Shown here: one piece after another, positions 20,614 to 22,711 of the stretch
Layout: each line of letters begins with the position of its first letter
Position numbering within the stretch: position 1 is the stretch's first letter
Assembly: GCA_002189035.1 (NCBI GenBank)
Contig: NEEC01000465.1
Span: forward strand, 1-22,711
DNA length: 22,711 bases
Source: Utricularia gibba
Lineage: Eukaryota > Streptophyta > Magnoliopsida > Lamiales > Lentibulariaceae
Direction of reading: 5' to 3'
Notes under the pieces: model-generated
What the model saw: only the letters and a program-made list of their open reading frames with translations
Told to the model about the DNA's origin: nothing
Database searches by the model: none
Made by a program: the position numbers and the translations under genes

Positions 20614-22683
20614 TGTGCCACAAAGTGGCCACCACGTTCGCGACGATGCGACTTGGAACACCAAAATCGACGTGATTGTGATTTTCGGCTTGCAAAACAT
20701 CTGCGTTTTTTCGGGTGATGTGAAATATGGGTTTTCGAGGCGATCTTTGCACATGCTTAGGGTGTGTCCCTACTGAAGCCTCATGGTTTCCTCGCACACC
20801 GTTCGGCATCTCGTCGATATCCTGAAGACCGTGATGAGTCACGCTGCGCCCGGCATACCGTTTCGAAGCTCGTTCCGAGCCGGTCATCTTCCGTGTTGAA
20901 AGCTTCTTCGTCCGAGGATGCATCAGAGCTCGAATTATCGCCTTCTATTAGCCTTCAGATGTGCCACAAAGTGGCCACCACGTTCGCGACGATGCGACTT
21001 GGAACACCAAAAATCGACGATTGTAATTTTCGGCTTGCAAAACATCTGCGTTTTTTCGGGTGATGTGAAATATGGGTTTTCGAGGCGATCTTTGCACATG
21101 CTTAGGGTGTGTCCCTACCCGAAGCCTCATGGTTTCCTCGCACACCGTTCGGCATCTCGTCGATATCCTGAAGACCGTGATGAGTCACGCTGCGCCCGGA
21201 ATACCGTTTCGAAGCTCGTTCCGAGCCGTCATCTTCCGTGTTGAAAGCTTCTTCGTCCGAGGATGCATCAGAGCTCGAATTATCGCCTTCTATTAGCCTT
21301 CAGATGCGCCACAAAGTGGCCACCACGTTCGCGACGATGCGACTTGGAACACCAAAAATCGACGCGATTGTAATTTTCGGCTTGCAAAACATCTGCGTTT
21401 TTTCGGGTGATGTGAAATATGGGTTTTCGAGGCGATCTTTGCACATGCTTAGGGTGTGTCCCTACCGAAGCCTCATGGTTTCCTCGCACACCGTCGGCAT
21501 CTCGTCGATATCCTGAAGACCGTGATGAGTCACGCTGCGCCCGGAATACCGTTTCGAAGCTCGTTCCGAGCCGGTCATCTTCCGTGTTGAAAGCTTCTTC
21601 GTCCGAGGATGCATCAGAGCTCGAATTATCGCCTTCTATTAGCCTTCAGATGTGCCACAAAAGTGGCCACCACGTTCACGATGCGACTTGGAACACCAAA
21701 TCGACGTGATTGTAATTTTCGGCTTGCAAAACATCTGCGTTTTTTCGGGTGATGTGAAATATGGGTTTTCGAGGCGATCTTTGCACATGCTTAGGGTGTG
21801 TCCCTACTCGAAGCCTCATGGTTTCCTCGCACACCGTTCGGCATCTCGTCGATATCCTGAAGACCGTGATGAGTCACGCTGCGCCCGGAATACCGTTTCG
21901 AAGCTCGTTCCGAGCCGGTCATCTTCCGTGTTGAATGCTTCTTCGTCCGAGGATGCATCAGAGCTCGAATTATCGCCTTATATTAGCCTTCAGATGTGCC
22001 ACAAAGTGGCCACCACGTTCGCGACGATGCGACTTGGAACACCAAAATCGACGATTGTAATTTTCGGCTTGCAAAACATCTGCGTTTTTTTGGGTGATGT
22101 GAAATATGGGTTTTCGAGGCGATCTTTGCACATGCTTAGGGTGTGTCCCTACCCGAAGCCTCATGGTTTCCTCGCACACCGTTCGGCATCTCGTCGATAT
22201 CCTGAAGACCGTGATGAGTCACGCTGCGCCCGGCAATACCGTTTCGAAGCTCGTTCCGAGCCGGTCATCTTCCGTGTTGAAAGCTTCTTCGTCCGAGGAT
22301 GCATAAGAGCTCGAATTATCGCCTTATATTAGCCTTCAGATGTGCCACAAAGTGGCCACCACGTTCGCGACGATGCGACTTGGAACACCAAAATCGACGC
22401 GATTGTATTTTCGGCTTGCAAAACATCTGCGTTTTTTCGGGTGATGTGAAATATGGGTTTTCGAGGCGATCTTTGCACATGCTTAGGGTGTGTCCCTACC
22501 GAAGCCTCATGGTTTCCTCGCACACCGTTCGGCATCTCGTCGATATCCTGAAGACCGTGATGAGTCACGCTGCGCCCGGAATACCGTTTCGAAGCTCGTT
22601 CCGAGCCGGTCATCTTCCGTGTTGAAAGCTTCTTCGTCCGAGGATGCATAAGAGCTCGAATTATCGCCTTATTAGCCTTCAGA

Positions 22684-22711
22684 TGTGCCACAAAGTGGCC
22701 ACCACGTTCGC
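22684..22711 (+). repeat. Partial 67th monomer cut by the window end
   Basis: The final 28 bases match the start of the monomer through CCACCACGTTCGC, so the array continues beyond the window. Confidence 0.97.

Larger units (their letters stand above)
11333..22683 (+). repeat. Right-hand half enriched in the T...A haplotype (copies 34-66)
   Basis: At offsets 60 and 67 (ACGTGATTGTAATT versus ACGCGATTGTGATT) the T...A combination is found in about 15 copies here against 4 with C...G. In copies 1-33 the counts are about 7 and 15. The remaining copies are mixed (C...A or T...G) or have lost bases at this spot. The variant GTTGAATGC (offset ~281), which destroys the HindIII site present in GAAAGCTTC, is also more frequent here (copies 47, 53, 56, 58, 59, 64) than in the left half (24, 25). 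Counts are by eye. Confidence 0.65.
1..22711 (+). repeat. Satellite DNA: tandem array of 66 full ~346-bp monomers plus a partial
   Basis: Direct inspection shows one unit repeated head to tail with no interruption and no inverted copy. Taking the T after CTTCAGA as monomer start, copies begin at 1, 345, 688, 1031, 1377, 1721, 2067, 2413, 2758, 3103, 3448, 3786, 4132, 4479, 4819, 5164, 5507, 5848, 6189, 6533, 6872, 7213, 7555, 7899, 8243, 8589, 8928, 9273, 9618, 9961, 10302, 10646, 10989, 11333, 11680, 12021, 12361, 12707, 13052, 13397, 13743, 14085, 14428, 14770, 15112, 15456, 15802, 16147, 16487, 16829, 17174, 17517, 17863, 18207, 18544, 18895, 19240, 19581, 19926, 20272, 20614, 20960, 21305, 21651, 21995, 22341 and 22684 (partial). 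The most common lengths are 345 and 346 bp; the range is 337-351. Neither array edge is present. Single sites for EcoRV, SacI, NsiI and BstBI per typical monomer predict a ~345-bp ladder. No coding function is supported. A eukaryotic heterochromatic location is inference. Confidence 0.99.

Noticed and set aside
1-22683. Regular higher-order repeat (fixed multi-monomer period)
   Set aside because: I tabulated the main variant sites copy by copy and saw trends and clusters but no constant period. A weak or long-period HOR cannot be excluded without an all-against-all identity matrix.
1-22711. CRISPR array
   Set aside because: The unit is ~346 bp and contiguous with no variable spacers and no cas genes. 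It is a tandem satellite.
1-22711. Transposon, IS element or rDNA spacer
   Set aside because: There are no terminal inverted repeats, target duplications, LTR signatures or recognisable rRNA sequence. A known rDNA intergenic spacer repeat cannot be formally excluded, but no rDNA flank is present.

Overview
The whole 22.7-kb window is one uninterrupted head-to-tail satellite DNA array. A monomer of about 346 bp (observed 337-351 bp, mean 343.7 bp) is repeated 66 times in full in the same orientation, plus the first 28 bases of a 67th copy. There is no unique sequence, no junction with flanking DNA and no inserted element. Both ends of the window lie inside the array, so its true length is unknown. 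I find no credible protein-coding gene, rRNA or tRNA. All long open frames are by-products of a GC-balanced, CpG-rich repeat: they recur in several frames on both strands, and each copy's indels shift or end them.

Organism: a satellite this long and homogeneous points to a eukaryotic nuclear chromosome, in heterochromatin such as a centromere, pericentromere, subtelomere or knob. The length is close to two nucleosome repeats, a common size class that includes many plant (especially grass) satellites. I cannot assign a species or a known satellite family from sequence alone, and the plant suggestion rests on length and general style only. GC content of the reference monomer is about 51%, and CpG is in excess (about 32 per monomer by hand count, roughly 1.4 times expectation).

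Layout: I start each monomer at the T that follows the conserved CTTCAGA. The left quarter (about 1-5.5 kb) is enriched in one set of variants: C at offset 3 and G at offset 51. Across the array, offsets 60 and 67 form two main linked haplotypes, C...G and T...A. C...G dominates copies 1-33 and T...A dominates copies 34-66. No regular higher-order repeat is apparent. Towards the right end there are a substitution-rich copy (17863-18206), the shortest copy (18207-18543) and the longest copy (18544-18894) in succession.

Within each monomer there are three short dyads. One is a bulged hairpin at the chosen start. One has telomere-like TAGGG/CCCTA arms nested in GAGGC/GCCTC arms. One is a perfect 5-bp stem whose loop region spans TGAGTCA, a bZIP/AP-1/GCN4-type core. 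Copy-to-copy differences are mostly one- to four-base indels at short homopolymers or short tandem units, plus a small set of recurrent substitutions. The substitutions look like real subfamily structure. Many indels may be residual long-read consensus errors.
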